Assembly: GCA_022264855.1 (NCBI GenBank)
Contig: JABYQU010000006.1
Span: forward strand, 434,001-498,000
Source: Lenzites betulinus
Lineage: Eukaryota > Basidiomycota > Agaricomycetes > Polyporales > Polyporaceae
Reading direction: 5' to 3'
Length of the DNA: 64,000 nucleotides
Numbering within the stretch: the stretch's first letter is position 1; the number at the start of each line of letters is the position of its first letter. Position numbers and translations under genes: made by a program. The notes beneath the pieces are model-generated. The model searched no databases, was not told the DNA's origin, and worked only from the letters and a program-made list of their open reading frames with translations. Below are positions 1 to 12,354 of the stretch, in pieces.

Positions 1-1181
1 AACTGTACGTGTACCCATGCCGTCTCCGGAAGGTCGCCAGGTCGTGTGTAATGCGAGGCGATGCGCGCACCCAATGCGGAAGAGTGGGTCAAGGAACACA
101 CGCAGGGGAAGACGGATTGAAATCTAGGCACTTAGCCCGTGGAAAAGTCGCCATGGGTGGGCATGGAATCTGCGCAGGCTCCTGGGAGCCGAGAGGTACA
201 GGGCGGAAAGGAGAGAACGCGAACTCGACAACGAGAACCGCGAAGAGTTGACTCCCGTCGCGCCATGTCGCATACCCGTTTTCTGCTCAGCCAGGGACGT
301 CTTGACCATTATGGGAACCGTGGGCGTTATGCGCCTGTCCAAGTGTCGAGCCTTTACGGCCTACGGAAGCATCCACGCTTTCAAAGCAGTCAAACTGCCG
401 ACAATCGGGTATGGTGCACCATGTCGGAGATACTGGCAAGCATCGCGCTGCAGCAGCCCTCAACAGTCCGGGGGACACGGTTATCGTCGGCCTCGGTGTC
501 CACTCACGACGCGATTTCGAGAGCACTATGTTCGATCCGAAGTATATACCGGCATCCCAATGTAGGGCGAGGGAAGGAGGAGCTCCGCGTACGTTACCAT
601 GGGCCACCTGGTCACCTACGGGTTCCACAACTAAACGCCTCGGAGGCCGAACATTCAAGGTCCGGTAGAGCGCCGTAGTGCTTCTTAAGTTAAAGTATAG
701 AATATCAGCCCATTGAATGCAAACGTCCCTCGTACCAGGGGCAAGGACGATGACACACCTCGGCGTCAGGCCGCAGGGCAACCACAGGGACCGGATAGAT
801 GGCGGAAACATCGCACGAAACACGACCATGCGGTGACCTCTGCGCAATAAACATGACTGCGATCGAGGTGCGTAGCCATTGAGCAGACATACGCCACGAG
901 CCCACAAGGCGGCAGGCAGAGGTGGCTCCGCCGCAGGTGCCCGGATGCTTTCGACATCGGCGTACCGGCGTGCTGCGTAGTTGACTCATGCGCGCGGCAG
1001 ACATCCTCCTTCGGCCTGTGCGTACCCGCGCGATACGATAGAATACGATACCTTTCAAAACAAAATAAATTACAAAGAGCAGATAGCATAAACTCTGGGG
1101 CGCCATGGATCAGTCATACGCCGCAACCAGATAGCTCTGCAAGACCGCAAGTAATCGGGTCAGCATCCGGTCCTCGATCGC
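1..1181. other. No recognisable gene
   Basis: Several short overlapping reading frames occur on both strands (the longest about 200 codons on the minus strand, 287-907), but none resembles a known family and none has neighbouring splice sites that extend it. It probably holds the downstream region of the minus-strand gene that ends at 1182. I see no repeats shared with the rest of the window. Confidence 0.5.
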
Positions 1182-2317
1182 TCATACAACTGCACGCACC
1201 TCGCGTTCCTGCAGGAACTCTAGATACGTCAAGGCGACCGCGACATAGAAAGCAGGCTCAACACCGAGTACGCGGACCTGCCGCTCGTCCAGCTCGATCA
1301 GCCCCGAGTTGCAGTGCGCCGTCCATACCGGCGTCCGGTCGTGAAACGTCAGAAGCGGTGTTGGCGTCAACGGATTCGGGCTGATGGCCTCATCCGAGTT
1401 TGCTGCACTACCGAGCGTCACCGGCGAGTCTAAGGGATCCGGTGCAGCCGCAGCTATTGGTGCAGAGGGGATGGGGGAGAGCGTGAACGAGTACGAGTGG
1501 CTCGGCGCGTTGTTCTTGATCGCAGACATCAACCGCGTGAATATCGAAACCGACTGGACAGGCTCGGGAATGTGGGCGTGCGAGTGTGGGGTAAGCACGA
1601 AGTGCGTCACCGCGGACTGCACTGTTGGTGGAGGAGGGCGGCGCGACTGCTGCGGGCTGAGCTTCGGCGAAAGGGATACCGAGTCGAGCCGTGCGTGCAC
1701 GGAGCGCGGAGACGGAGGATTGACCACTATGGATGGACCCTGGGGTGGAGTCGGAGGGTACGAGTGCATGGAGTCGCGTGTACCATCCGTGAGTGTAATG
1801 TCCGAGTCGGTCGAGTGGTTCGTAATCGCGAACGGGCGTCTGCTCAGTGGCGGGGACGAAGGCGTGGCAGGGAGGTTCGTCCGGCAGGCAAAGGAAAGTG
1901 CCGCCTCGGCATGATATGGCGACGTTTGTGGTATCGGCGTTAGGGAGATGAATACGCCAGGAGGAAACGACGGAGCGCGGACGCGGATGTACCACCCGCG
2001 CTTCGGTCTGTGGATTGTCCAGAGCAGCGTTGAGCTTTCGTTTTCCTGCAACTCAATTAGTGCGACGTGAGTTGTTACAACGGTAACCACATACAACAAT
2101 ATGCTCGAGTATCTCATGTTCAGACAGGAATCTTTCCTTCACAATGTAAGTTGAGCTTCACAGTCCCGGTGCCTTGAATTCGCACACTCGTCCCACTCGC
2201 CTTGTACCACACGACCTTGTCCGAGCCTTCTAAGCGAACATTGACTCGCATATCCTCCAAGACGTCCGAGCTGGTAATTTGACACAGTCGTTCAGTCGGC
2301 GAAAGCGAGACGTCCAC
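1182..2317 (-). CDS. Uncharacterised Ser/Pro-rich fungal protein (exon structure incomplete)
   Basis: Two minus-strand blocks look like pieces of one protein. The upstream block (about 2317-2120) reads VDVSLSPTERLCQI then VVWYKASGTSVRIQGTG. The downstream block (about 2070-1182) reads LLWTIHRPKRGWYIRVRAPS, followed by a Ser/Pro-rich low-complexity linker and a more ordered C-terminus (LIELDERQVRVLGVEPAFYV). The blocks are in different frames about 50-100 nt apart, so an intron is expected. A CTAAT branch site and TTGCAG lie near 2045-2055, but I could not close the phase. The conserved WTIHRPKRGW and PAFYVAVALTYLEFL segments look like real coding sequence. I do not recognise a named domain. 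The 5' end is unresolved and may lie beyond 2317. Confidence 0.5.
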
Positions 2318-2330
2318 GGGTACTGTAACT

Positions 2331-4402
2331 TACCTCTGGACGACATACCGCGTCGTCTCAGACGCATCCCCTCCGGACCTGACACCGACCGCAGACATGT
2401 CCCCTTATACTAATTAGCAGTGCAATTTGAACAGCTTCTTTGTCTGGACTAGTCAAGGAGGCTTGACCGAGCTTGGCGAGAGAAAAGAGCCGAGGGGGCT
2501 TCGAGATGGTTGCTGTTACAGTGAGTCTGACGTTTACAGCAGTGATCACTTTGGCGCCCATAGACACTGCAGCGTCTAAATGGGGCTAGCGTCGGAAATT
2601 GCCTCCGATCTATTAATAGGCGCCTCCTGCTCCGGGCTGCTTTCCTTGTCTCGACTCTCGACCACGCCTTCATCTCCGTTGCGCAGAATCCAGCTAGCTA
2701 TCTGAACCGCTCTAGACAGCACAAAAATATCTGTGTAACTTCGAGAGCTGAGAGATCAGGCCAGGCAAAATCGCAGAAGTTCGCAAAATTTGGAACATCG
2801 CGTACATCGAGTGTGTCGTCCCTCAGTGTCGCTCTCGGAGTTCGTTCGATTGTCTTAAGGTATTTACCGTATAACTTGGAATGTGATCGCAGGATGTAGA
2901 TACTGATGCACTCAGACAGCCATCATGGTTCAACCTCGCAAACCGATGTGAGCGTGCCGCCCGACAAGGTTTGACCTCAGGCTTGCGCACATGGCGTGCG
3001 ACACTGCGTAACGGCGATTGCAATTGCAACACGCCAAGTGCCCAAATCGTCAGCGCCACAAATGTCATCCGTGTTATCAGCGGTCCCACAAGTCCATTGC
3101 ACAATATGCGTGAGGTCAGTGTGGATCCCGGGGTATATCGCATCCAAAGGCCACTTCTCGGAGCGCAGATGTCGGACGAGAATCAAAGAAGGAGCAAAAA
3201 GGTCATGCGACATGGCCGCTGACGGACTACCTCTTTCATGACCTTCTGCCACGGCGGCCGTCGTGCGCCTGAGGTGGTCCGACAACCTTGTGGTGCGCCC
3301 TGGCAACTTGAGATTCATCATGACCGCTCATCCGTGGCGTTACGCCTCGCCACAGCTCCTGTTGTGGTCTTGGGATCGCACCAATGCACAGTCGTCGTGC
3401 TCCGATGTTGGGGAGCGAGACTGGCCAGGCACTTCGAGCACTCGTCTCTGAAGAGCCGCCCTCATAATCTACGTCAATGAGTGTGAATACATCCATTTGG
3501 CATGGCTAGAGCTCGCTGAAACTTACCAAAAGCAGACGATCTCCACATTCCCGGATGCTTTCATTCCGGTCACTGTCCGCAGCGTCGCAGCGTGGCGAGT
3601 GAACGCTCGAGAGTGGCCTTCATTTTGCCAAACTATGTATACCCTTCGGCGGCCGGTCTCTCGAACTGGCGTCCTCAAGAGAAGCTACCACCGGAATACT
3701 CAGCCGACTTGACTCAAGAGCGCTACATGCATAGTCTTTCGAAAGTACACGCGGAAGGTCTATATCGAGTGAAGGAGTCCATTTTTGCGTGCGAATACAG
3801 CCCACAGGGAATCAAGCAAAAATAGTTGCTATGGCGTGACATCGCTCGCCTATAGAGATCCCCCACGGTGGACGACAGCGCGAGAGGATGCGGTCTGCGC
3901 CCATCAGCCTCGCCCGTCACAAAGCGGTGTTGTTCGGGGCGATTTCCCCTTGGAGGCCGCCGGGACACACCGCCTGTAGTAAACTTCGCCGGTACGCAGA
4001 TCCTAGTTATCCTGCGCATCGCTTTGATAGTTGTCTGTGCTGGGGTACTCCGACTTGTCGCTCCTAGCGCCGTCGTGTTGCACGTCAAACTGCATTTGCA
4101 ATCATGCGGGCCAGACGCCGTCTGTAGTATTTGGCAGACCATGGCGGTAAGCCCGCACGTCCTCTCTTTCCAACCCCCCACCCCCAGCCGATCTCCCCCG
4201 CTTCTTCGCTTCTCTCGGTCCTTCCTCCTGTTGTATTAACTTTAGGGCAGCCGTGTTTCTGCAGCCGACCATCAGAACTAATCTCGCCTTTACGGCACTG
4301 CAATTTCCTTCTACATCATTTCAAGCGTCTCCCAGGAGCCGACGCGTTTAATGGCTTCCCCGAGGCGGATCATGTTGGAGGACAAGTAAGCCTTCTTCTT
4401 CC
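2331..4402. other. About 2 kb without a recognisable gene
   Basis: Only short open frames (under about 150 codons) are present. A plus-strand frame at 3592-3825 and a minus-strand frame at 3723-4181 are the longest, and neither resembles a known domain. The last 250 bases (about 4150-4402) are C/T-rich, as expected for the promoter and 5' leader of the transporter that starts at 4403. Confidence 0.4.
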
Positions 4403-6769
4403 ATGGATCACGCCACCCACGGCGTTGACTGGCCTGCCGCCTCGAACCATATATCCAGCCTCTCTTCCACGTCCTTAATCCCGGACGCGAAGCCCCCTCC
4501 CGGGCTCGTAGCCAAGCCCTTAATGCTCGACCCTGAGCGCCCGATGGAACTGGTCGACCTTAGACGCATAAGTGTGCAAACCCGTGTATCTGTGCCCGTC
4601 GCTGGCAGCTCGGTTCATGAAGCAATCCAACCAACTCCCAAGGGCAAGCGTGGCTTCACGTTTTGGGCGGTGTTCGCCTCCAACCTGCTTGTGGAGATGC
4701 TTTCAGCTCTAGATCTGGTACGTGCTTTCCCTGGTCTGTGATGATGTTTGGCGCCGACGCGATGTCTGCTGCGCTGTCTTCTTGCATTACAGACCGCTGT
4801 TTCCACCGCCCTTCCTACGATTGTCCAACGTCTGCATGGAAATGATTTCATCTGGGCTGGTGGTGCGTACACTATTGCATCTACTGCGGTGCTCCCTCTC
4901 GTCGGCGGTCTCGTCTCTGGCTTCGGCCGCAAGTATGTTCTCCTCTCCTTCGTCGCCTTCTTCGCCGTCGGCTCGTTACTCTGCGGCGCAGCCAAGAACC
5001 TTACCATGCTCATCGTCGGCCGAGGTTAGTTCGGCGTCGATCCTCTTGCATCGTATGTGGCTCAAATTGCGTTTGGTGGCAGCGGTCCAAGGGATTGGCA
5101 GCGGTGGTAGCTTGTCCGTTACCGAGATCATCTTTGCCGACATGGTGACTCTTCCGGAGCGAGGCAAGTTCCAGGGTATCGCAGCTGCGTATGTCCTTCT
5201 CACCATCAACGGCCTTCACTCCCGCTAACGTCTTCGCAGCGTTTGGGCCCTGGCATGGTACGTTGACGGCGGTGCTGCATCACGGTGTTTAAAACTGATC
5301 CGCAGCTCTTTAGCGCCATCGGGCCTCCCATAGGCGGCGCGCTCGCCGGCTCCGGCGCGTGGCGCTGGCTCTTCTACATGAACCTCCCGCTCTGCGCCCT
5401 CGCGACATGTGCGATCATCTTCTGCCTGCCCAACATTGTGCCCTCGGGGAGCGCGAGGAAGAAGTTTGCGGAGATGGACTGGATGTGAGTGCGATCACTT
5501 GCGCCGTGGTGCGTTTCATCGTGACGGCGGGCTGACTGCGGCCGCCCGCGTTCGCGCCGCGTCCTTGCGCAGTGGCAACGGAATCATTATCACCAGCACT
5601 GTCCTGGTGTTCCTCGGCTTGACATGGGGTGGCCTGCGCTTCCCCTGGTTGTCGGCGCAGGTGCTTGTTCCCCTCATCTTGGGTGCGATTGGGATTGTCG
5701 TGTTCTTTGTCGTGGAGAAGATCTGGCTCCATGGACAAACTGTGAGTCCACATTCTTTGATTGTCGCGCTTCTTCCCTGACTCTCTGTCAGGTACCGGAC
5801 TTCTTCTTCACTGATCGCACGGTGCTCAGCGGGTAAGCGGATCGAAAACTTAACTTTCGAGGACGAAAACTGACGCATACCAGCTATCTCGGAACCTTCT
5901 TCCACGGCATTGTTTCTCTGACAGTCATTTGTAGGTTTTGTCGACCCTACATCTGGATGTGTAACAAGCTGACTCACCTCCTCCACAGACTACCTCCCTA
6001 TTTATCTGCAAGCCTCGAAAGAGGCAAGCGCGCTCCGTTCCGGCATCGAAATGTTCGGTCTCTCCTTCTCCATCCCCATATTCGGCATCCTCACCGGCGT
6101 GAGCGTCGAGATCATTCACCGGTACCGGCCGCAGAACTATGTCGGCTGGGTGTTCACTCTCCTCGGCTTCGTGCTCCTCTCCCTTATGGACGCCAAGAGC
6201 GGTCCGGGGGCGTACATCGGCTTCCAGGTGCCGCTCGGGCTCGGCCTAGGCAGTTTGTGGATCGCTACGCAGTTCCCTATTCTGGCGCCGCTCCCGTTCT
6301 CGAACAGCGCGTACGCGCTCGCCTTCTTCGTCTTTGTCAGGAACTTTGCACAGGTGCGCAAAATATGACGGGCTGTCATGGTCAATTATGAGGATGGTTG
6401 GGGGCGCTGCTGACGCGAATTAATTTACTCTAGAGCTGGGGCATCGTCGTCGGCGGTGCGATCCTGCAGAACGTGCTGACGGAGAAGCTGCCGAAGTCGC
6501 TCACAGACACGCTCCCGAAGGGCCAGGAGTACGCGTACCAGATCGTACCGACGATCCCGTCCATGCCCGAGCCGCAGAGGACACAGGTGCGGAACGCGTT
6601 CGCGGACGGCACGCGCCTCATATGGTTCGTCATGATCGGGCTGTCCGCCGCGGGGCTCCTGTCGTGCCTGATGATGCGCGAGGAGGAGATGAAGACGGAC
6701 ATCGACGAGACCTGGGCGGTCGTCGACAAGTCGAAGAAGGCCCCCGACGAAGAACACGACCACGCCTGA
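4403..6769 (+). CDS. MFS multidrug transporter (DHA2 / 14-TM drug:H+ antiporter type)
   Basis: Integral membrane exporter, predicted to expel toxic compounds in exchange for protons. Ten exons close in frame: 4403-4717, 4793-5024, 5083-5188, 5240-5257, 5314-5484, 5573-5741, 5792-5832, 5884-5930, 5989-6353 and 6434-6769, giving 599 residues, the usual length for 14-TM members. A charged N-terminus of about 85 residues precedes TM1. The DHA2 signature LSALDLTAVSTALPTI spans the exon 1/2 junction. GFGRK (about residues 148-152) is the loop 2-3 motif A, and AIGPPIGG (about 225) is the antiporter motif C. The C-terminus is acidic and hydrophilic. Exon 4 is only 18 nt, a microexon placed just before motif C. 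There is no biosynthetic cluster around it, so the substrate cannot be inferred. Confidence 0.93.
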
Positions 6770-7363
6770 TAATCGATGTCGACAGACTGCCTAGTGGCCG
6801 CCATGGACGTGCTCTGCGCATCTGCCCGTATGCATGACCCGGATGATGTTGTACAGTACTACCCCCCATATCGTAGGATTTTATTGTATCTCGACGTACA
6901 TATAATCATAAACTTCGCGCATGGACGCGGCGATAGACATAAAATCCGCTCCCTGCCTGCTACTTAGTACAAGTTTATGCATTTTGTACGTTGACGGAGA
7001 TACATAGACAAACGGAGCGGGAACGGAAACAAACCCAGATAGCGTGAGCGCAGCTGCCATAGCGCGCAAACAGCCCTTAGATGTCGGCACACAAGGCTGA
7101 GAGTACTCGCCCACCACCACAGAATCCACAATACGAGCCGCTCCTGTAATACGTACGCGCGAGATACAAAGATCTGACCAAAGAAAAAGAAAAAAAAAAG
7201 ACGGAGCTGTGCTGTCCGCATTCGGTATCAACGGATCAGAGATATCGGAGCGCCCGTAAGAGCCGGAGCGCCCGTACAAGCGCGTATGCCGCTCCAGCGA
7301 ACGCCTTGAAGGTCTGCTGCTGCATCACCATGTCCTGCTAGACGTCTCTGCCTTGTTCACAGG
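6770..7363. other. Intergenic, 3' region of transporter and promoter of COQ8-like gene
   Basis: No gene seen. It contains an A-rich tract at 7180-7200 (AAGAAAAAG followed by a run of A). The frames here are short and unrelated to known proteins. Confidence 0.5.
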
Positions 7364-9829
7364 ATGCCTCCAGGGCCCACATATAATCTTCTCTGCGTTG
7401 CTAGCTCGGTATACAACATCTTGTCTCATGCCGCCGACATCCGAGCAGCGCAATTCGCGAGAGCGGGACAGGTCGTCGGCGGGGCGGAACTGCTTCCCAG
7501 GAAACGGAAGAGGGACGAGTCCAGTCCATACAACAGCAGGAGTGTCATTGATGCAGTAGAAAAAAGCTCTGACATCAGGCCGGAAGGGTTTGTCCCCTCG
7601 GAGGCCCCGGTCAGAGAGGTTCTACGGACACGAGAGTATGTTCCTCCAGTTGGACATGCAGCAGATGTTATTGCGACGCAGGTACGTTTGAACGGTGATC
7701 TCATGAGTTTCACAGTCTGAAGCGGACCACAGGTCTCTCCCCCTGCATCAATACCACGTCCACAGTCCGCGCTTAACGCAAGAACAAGCATCCCGACGAG
7801 ACCCCCGCTCCCGCTTCGTAGCGAGCCTACATTACCTCCCTTTAATCCGCAATCTCCCCCTTTTCCTCAACCCAGTCCGATCGTGCAAGCAACAGAGACG
7901 CAGAATCATACTTCACAACAACCATTAATCGCGGAACATGCGGAAGTGCCCTCGGTCGGCGATGTTTCTGCAACAACAGTGCTCCCCAGCCTCACGGAGG
8001 TACAGCTCCTAGTGCCTCAGTTCATGGTTTGACTACTTATAGCACCAGCCAAGAAACCGTAACCTACAGTCTTCCAAGGTGCCATCATCTCGCATTGGTC
8101 GACTGTTCCATTATGGCGGTATGTTTCCATATATCAAGAACTTTCTACTTTCATATTACTCACAGCTCGCTTGATACAGGTCTAGCGGCGTCGCTAGGGT
8201 ACGGCGCGGCATCCGAGCTGCTGCGTCGTTCGACTAGTAGTACTGATGAGAGTGCTCCGACCTCGCTCATGCTCACGGAAGGGAACATTAAACGCCTTGT
8301 GTCGAAGCTCACCCAAATGCGCGGAGCTGCGCTGAAACTGGGCCAGTTCATGAGCATTCAAGGTCCGTCCATTACCCCCGTACTCACTCACCAGGCAGTT
8401 GATACATTATCATTTGCAAGATAGCCATGTCCTCCCCCCGGAGATAGAGGACATATTTCGCCGGGTTCAGGACAGCGCGCACTACATGCCCGATTGGCAA
8501 ATGGAGGTACGCTATCCCGTCGCCCGCCGCTCATCACGCTACCTCATGCCGCAACGTGTAGCAAGTGATGAAGGACGCGCTCGGACCGTCATGGATGGAC
8601 AACTTCGAGTCGTTCGACCGGCTCCCATTCGCCGCGGCCTCTATCGGTCAAGTGCATTCTGCCGTCCTGAAGGCGACCGTCTCGCCTACCGGGGCTCCTG
8701 CGCGTGTAGCTGTCAAGGTGCAGTTCCCGAACATTGTCAACTCGATCAACAGCGATCTTGGGTATGTCAAGATGCTCCTCACCGCGGGTAAGCTCCTCCC
8801 GCGCGGGCTGTTCCTCGACCGCACTATTCAGGTAATGAAGGAGGAGCTTGCGGATGAGTGCGACTATGCACGCGAGGCCGAGTTCGCGCGCCGTTTCGGA
8901 CGAGGGGACCATCTCGGGTCAGACTTGCGATACAAGGTCCCTTGGGTCTGGGAAGGCAGCACCGAGCGCGTTTTGGTCATGGAACACGTAGGCGGTGTCA
9001 GCGTGGGAGGGTCGGTGATTGACGGGTTGTCGCAGCGCGACAGGGACGACGTAAGTCAAATAGTTTCTGCTTTTTGATATTCCCATTGATGCGCGTTGGG
9101 TCCGGATAGATTGCAGCACGCATTATCGAGCTCTGTCTCCGCGAGCTGTTCGTGTTCAGGGTGATGCAGACCGACCCAAACTGGACGAACTTCCTGTGGA
9201 ATCCGCGCACGCGCCAAGTACGCCTCTCGTTTTGCAAGCGACGTACAATGAGCTTGACAGTTTGTACAGGTTGAACTTGTTGACTTTGGAGCTACGCGCG
9301 AGTACTCCAAGGAGTTTATCGACAATTGGCTGCACCTGCTCTCTGCCGCCGTTGCCGAGGATCGGGACGCATGCGTCGAGTGGAGCCTCAAACTCGGCTA
9401 CCTTACCGGACAGGAGAACGAGGTATGCCCTTCCCCTACCCCCCAAACTATACGAGGCTCACAAACTACATAGGTCATGCTAGACGCACACGTCAAGTCA
9501 ATGGTACTGCTCGGCACGCCGTTCAAGGCAACCACCCCGCAGCCGTTCACATTCGGGCCCGGGTCCGCCTGGGCAGACATCACCGCAGAAATCAGAGCGC
9601 AGATCCCAGTTATGCTCCAGCACCGGCTCACCCCACCGCCGAGGGAGACATACAGCCTGAATAGGTGCGCACCAGCCTTTTGACCGGTTCGCTGTGCTGT
9701 GGCAGGGTTACTGATGGGTGATGGCGTAGGAAATTGAGCGGAGCGTTCTTGCTCGCGTCCAGGCTGGGCGCGGCAATAGATTGCAGGTTGCTGTGGAAGA
9801 AGATTGTGGATGGCTATCGGTATGGCTAG
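7364..9829 (+). CDS. COQ8: ABC1/ADCK/COQ8-family atypical kinase
   Basis: Probable mitochondrial UbiB/ADCK3-type ATPase-kinase that supports coenzyme Q biosynthesis. Ten exons close in frame: 7364-7681, 7733-7999, 8043-8118, 8180-8362, 8421-8506, 8562-9050, 9110-9217, 9270-9422, 9474-9664 and 9730-9829, giving 656 residues. The family signatures are all present. KxGQ is in LKLGQFMSIQ (about 272-281). The Ala-rich loop is AAASIGQVH (334-342), replacing the Gly-rich loop of normal kinases. The VAVK lysine is residue 362. The catalytic DPNWTNF is at 495-501 and the metal-binding VDFGA at 513-517. The N-terminal 200 residues are basic and Ser/Pro-rich, in keeping with a mitochondrial presequence plus linker. 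It is single copy here. UbiB relatives of other function (such as Mcp2-like) remain possible, but the QTDPNW context favours Coq8. Confidence 0.94.
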
Positions 9830-10130
9830 ATTAAACATTACTACTACTAGGTCAGTGATATTCCGGGAAGGAATGTATTCACTTGTTGCATCTGCAATTG
9901 CCGTTTCTCCCTGCATTTGCGCAATTACGTCCTGAGTGAATATAACACACGCATGCTATTGAGGGAGGTCCCTATAAAGCGTGCGAATTCAATCTTCAGC
10001 GACAGGGAGGATGCAGTCTTCGTTAGAGCATTGGCATACATATGAACAAGAGAGCATACGGCATAACAGGGACACGCGAGCATATCAAACATCGAGAAAC
10101 TGACCATAAACGTACCCGTCATCACTTTGT
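9830..10130. other. Convergent intergenic region with left edge of a segmental duplication
   Basis: This is the 3' region between COQ8 (+) and M1 (-). From about 10035 onward the sequence (e.g. CATATCAAAC and GAGAAACTGACCATAAACGT) is repeated at about 20460-20550 downstream of M2. One boundary of the M gene duplication therefore lies just inside this interval. Confidence 0.7.
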
Positions 10131-12007
10131 CTACTCTTCCGCTTCCTCATAATCTTCATCGTCGTCGACAGAGATTTCCGACCCGCCGGACCGCCTCCTT
10201 GCGTCCCGAGCACGCCGCTCTACCCCCTCGATATCCCGAGCGGTGAGGAGCAACGCCTCGGCAATGGCGACAGTCCACACCAAGACGCCGCTTGCCACCC
10301 ACCCCAGCCACTCTTTTGCGCTTTCCCGTGCCGCCGGGCTAGGAAGGACTGTCCAGGTACTCACGCGCACAAGGATCTCGCTGCGCCATGCCCTCTCGAG
10401 CGACAAGCGCAGCCGTCCGTACGCCCTCCATGCATGGCGCCCAACGAGGCAGACTGCAGCGAGGGGGACACCAAGCACGCAGAGAAGGACTAAACCCGCG
10501 AATCGCGCAGGGAGCTGTATCATGCGCAGCACCACGAGCACCGGGAGCGCCAGGAGCGTTGCGCCGATCCAAAACACATGGGAGAGCATGAGACGACCGA
10601 CGGTGAGCGTCGCTCGGGGCACGCCCTTGAGGAGTGCGCGGCCCCGACGCGCTTCCTGCGTTGATGGCGATGGGCATTCTGGAGTAGCGCATGCAGAGTC
10701 AGGCTCGGGGTGGCGGACTCGGAGCGGCCATGGGGGCACCGTCGACCTACCAATGACGCCTAGGACTGCATTGCTGCCCAGCGCGACCGTCCAGGCGATC
10801 GCGGAGAGCTGTTCGTCCGGTTGTGGCCCGACTCGGATGCGCCTTCCGGGTCCAGTGTACATCGCCTGGAGAGCGCAATGAGCGACTCGGATCTCACGCT
10901 GTTGCAGTGCGAACGAGGAATCCTGGCGGGCCACTGCTAGTACTTACGAAGCAGTTCTCCATCCCCCACGCCCGCTTCAGACGCCGCAGGTCGAGCCGGC
11001 CGTCAGACTCGAGCGGAAGGTGCATCCACAGCTCCCCGAGGCCGGAGGGGTATCGCAGCGGCGCCTCGACGTCGGGATACCACTTCACGCGCACCATCCT
11101 GCCGTGCACGCGTCAACATCGAGCAGCCCATACGACCGCGTGCGCGTTTCTACTTACCCGTCGGGCGTCGGACCAGGATGCACCATGCCGCCGCGCTTCC
11201 GTGCATGCTTGAGGTGTGCGAGCTTCGCGCGGTCCTCAGGACAGTTCCACGGGGCGGTGAGGAACTTGGCCACCACCGCGCCGCAGTACTTTGTGTCCCA
11301 TGCGCTGTACAGAAGGGCCTCCTTGGCTGCGTCCAGCACGAGCAATGCGATACTCCGTCTTGAGAGCACGTCGGCGCGCATCCAGCTACAAATCGCTCTT
11401 GGCCGCCAGAGACAGAAGAAAAGCAGGACGAGACATGCGTCTACGCCTTGCTGGAGGTCTGATAGATAGCGCAAGTGAGGTGAAGCGAGCGCAGAGGCGA
11501 CCGGGTGAGAGGTGGAGATTGGATTTACGCGGCTATGGGCGAGTGGTTGGAAACCACGAAGCGACGAGTGTATTGGCATGGCGGGCGCAGGGGATCACAG
11601 CAGCGTCAAGAGCCCCACGGCGGATAGATGAGCTTGCGGCTTGCGGCAGACGGCCACTGGGTCGTCCGATGGAGACAGAAGCCAGGGGCCGATGGGCAGC
11701 ATGCAATTAATGACAAGCAAAACAAGGGTGCCAGCCGAAGGTGCCACGAAGACGATGGTAACCCACACCAAGTACAAGAGTGACCAACCTGACGAGGCCT
11801 TGAGGACGTTGTCCGGTTGTAGCATTCATGAGCGTCTAAAGTACAATGCCAGTGCACTGATCAGCACGGATTGCGCGGTGAAGCCAGAACTTGAACACGC
11901 CATGGCAGACGAGATGTACCACTTACGCGCCAGTATATAGATGTTTGCAATGTCTTCTGCACGCACTCGGCGATACTGAGATCGACGGTTTCGTCGGCTT
12001 CCCCCAT
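10131..12007 (-). CDS. Membrane protein M1 of unknown function, divergent partner of FunK1-A
   Basis: The C-terminal exons are well supported. The last exon is 10131-10898, preceded by 10948-11098 and an exon ending at 11158 that runs up to roughly 11450; introns 10899-10947 and 11099-11157 have GTAAGT donors and keep phase. Visible segments in order are a hydrophobic stretch (CLVLLFFCLW), a soluble block (TAPWNCPED, VKWYPDVEAP, LPLESDGRLD), two adjacent membrane spans (SHVFWIGATLLALPVLVV and FAGLVLLCVLGVPLAAVCLV), a third (WLGWVASGVLVWTVAIAEAL) and an acidic tail (DDDEDYEEAEE). Further upstream, 11600-11825 encodes hydrophobic stretches and 11938-12007 a candidate first exon (MGEADETVDLS), but their splicing is unresolved. 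I recognise no family. A paralogue (M2) lies at 20.5-22 kb. Both stand head-to-head with a FunK1 kinase. Confidence 0.6.
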
Positions 12008-12234
12008 CGCGGAGGTTGCTAGCAATGATGGTACGCCCGGAGGCTGAAGACCTGGGCCGGGGTTGACGACGGGTTTAGTGTGGGACAGGATGAATGTGTA
12101 GATATGGTGGTGTAATTTGACGTCGAATGGCGCAGAGCGCCTCCCCTCGAGAGAACCGCACCTGGACGGCCTTGCGAACTCCCAATGCGCACGGACTCCT
12201 TCCGCGGTGTTCCCAAGCCTGATCGCCAGTCTGC

Positions 12235-12275
12235 TTCCAAAGAGCGTGAATGAGGGAGTTATATACCGCACACAC
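12235..12275 (-). promoter_or_regulatory. Candidate TATA/promoter of M1
   Basis: The complement of GAGTTATATACCGCACAC gives a TATATAAC box facing the M1 gene. The block (GTTATATACCGCACACACCTGGTATA) recurs in front of M2 at about 22043-22070. A diverged form (TGTATATCGCAAGCACCTGGCATA) lies upstream of FunK1-B at about 16155-16180. Conservation across copies, more than elsewhere in the spacer, suggests a promoter. No start site was measured. Confidence 0.4.
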
Positions 12276-12354
12276 CTGGTATACGGCGTCGGAATGTCAT
12301 GCACCATTGCACTTCCTGTGAGACTCGGCGGTGCAGCGGGTGTTGACGATACAT

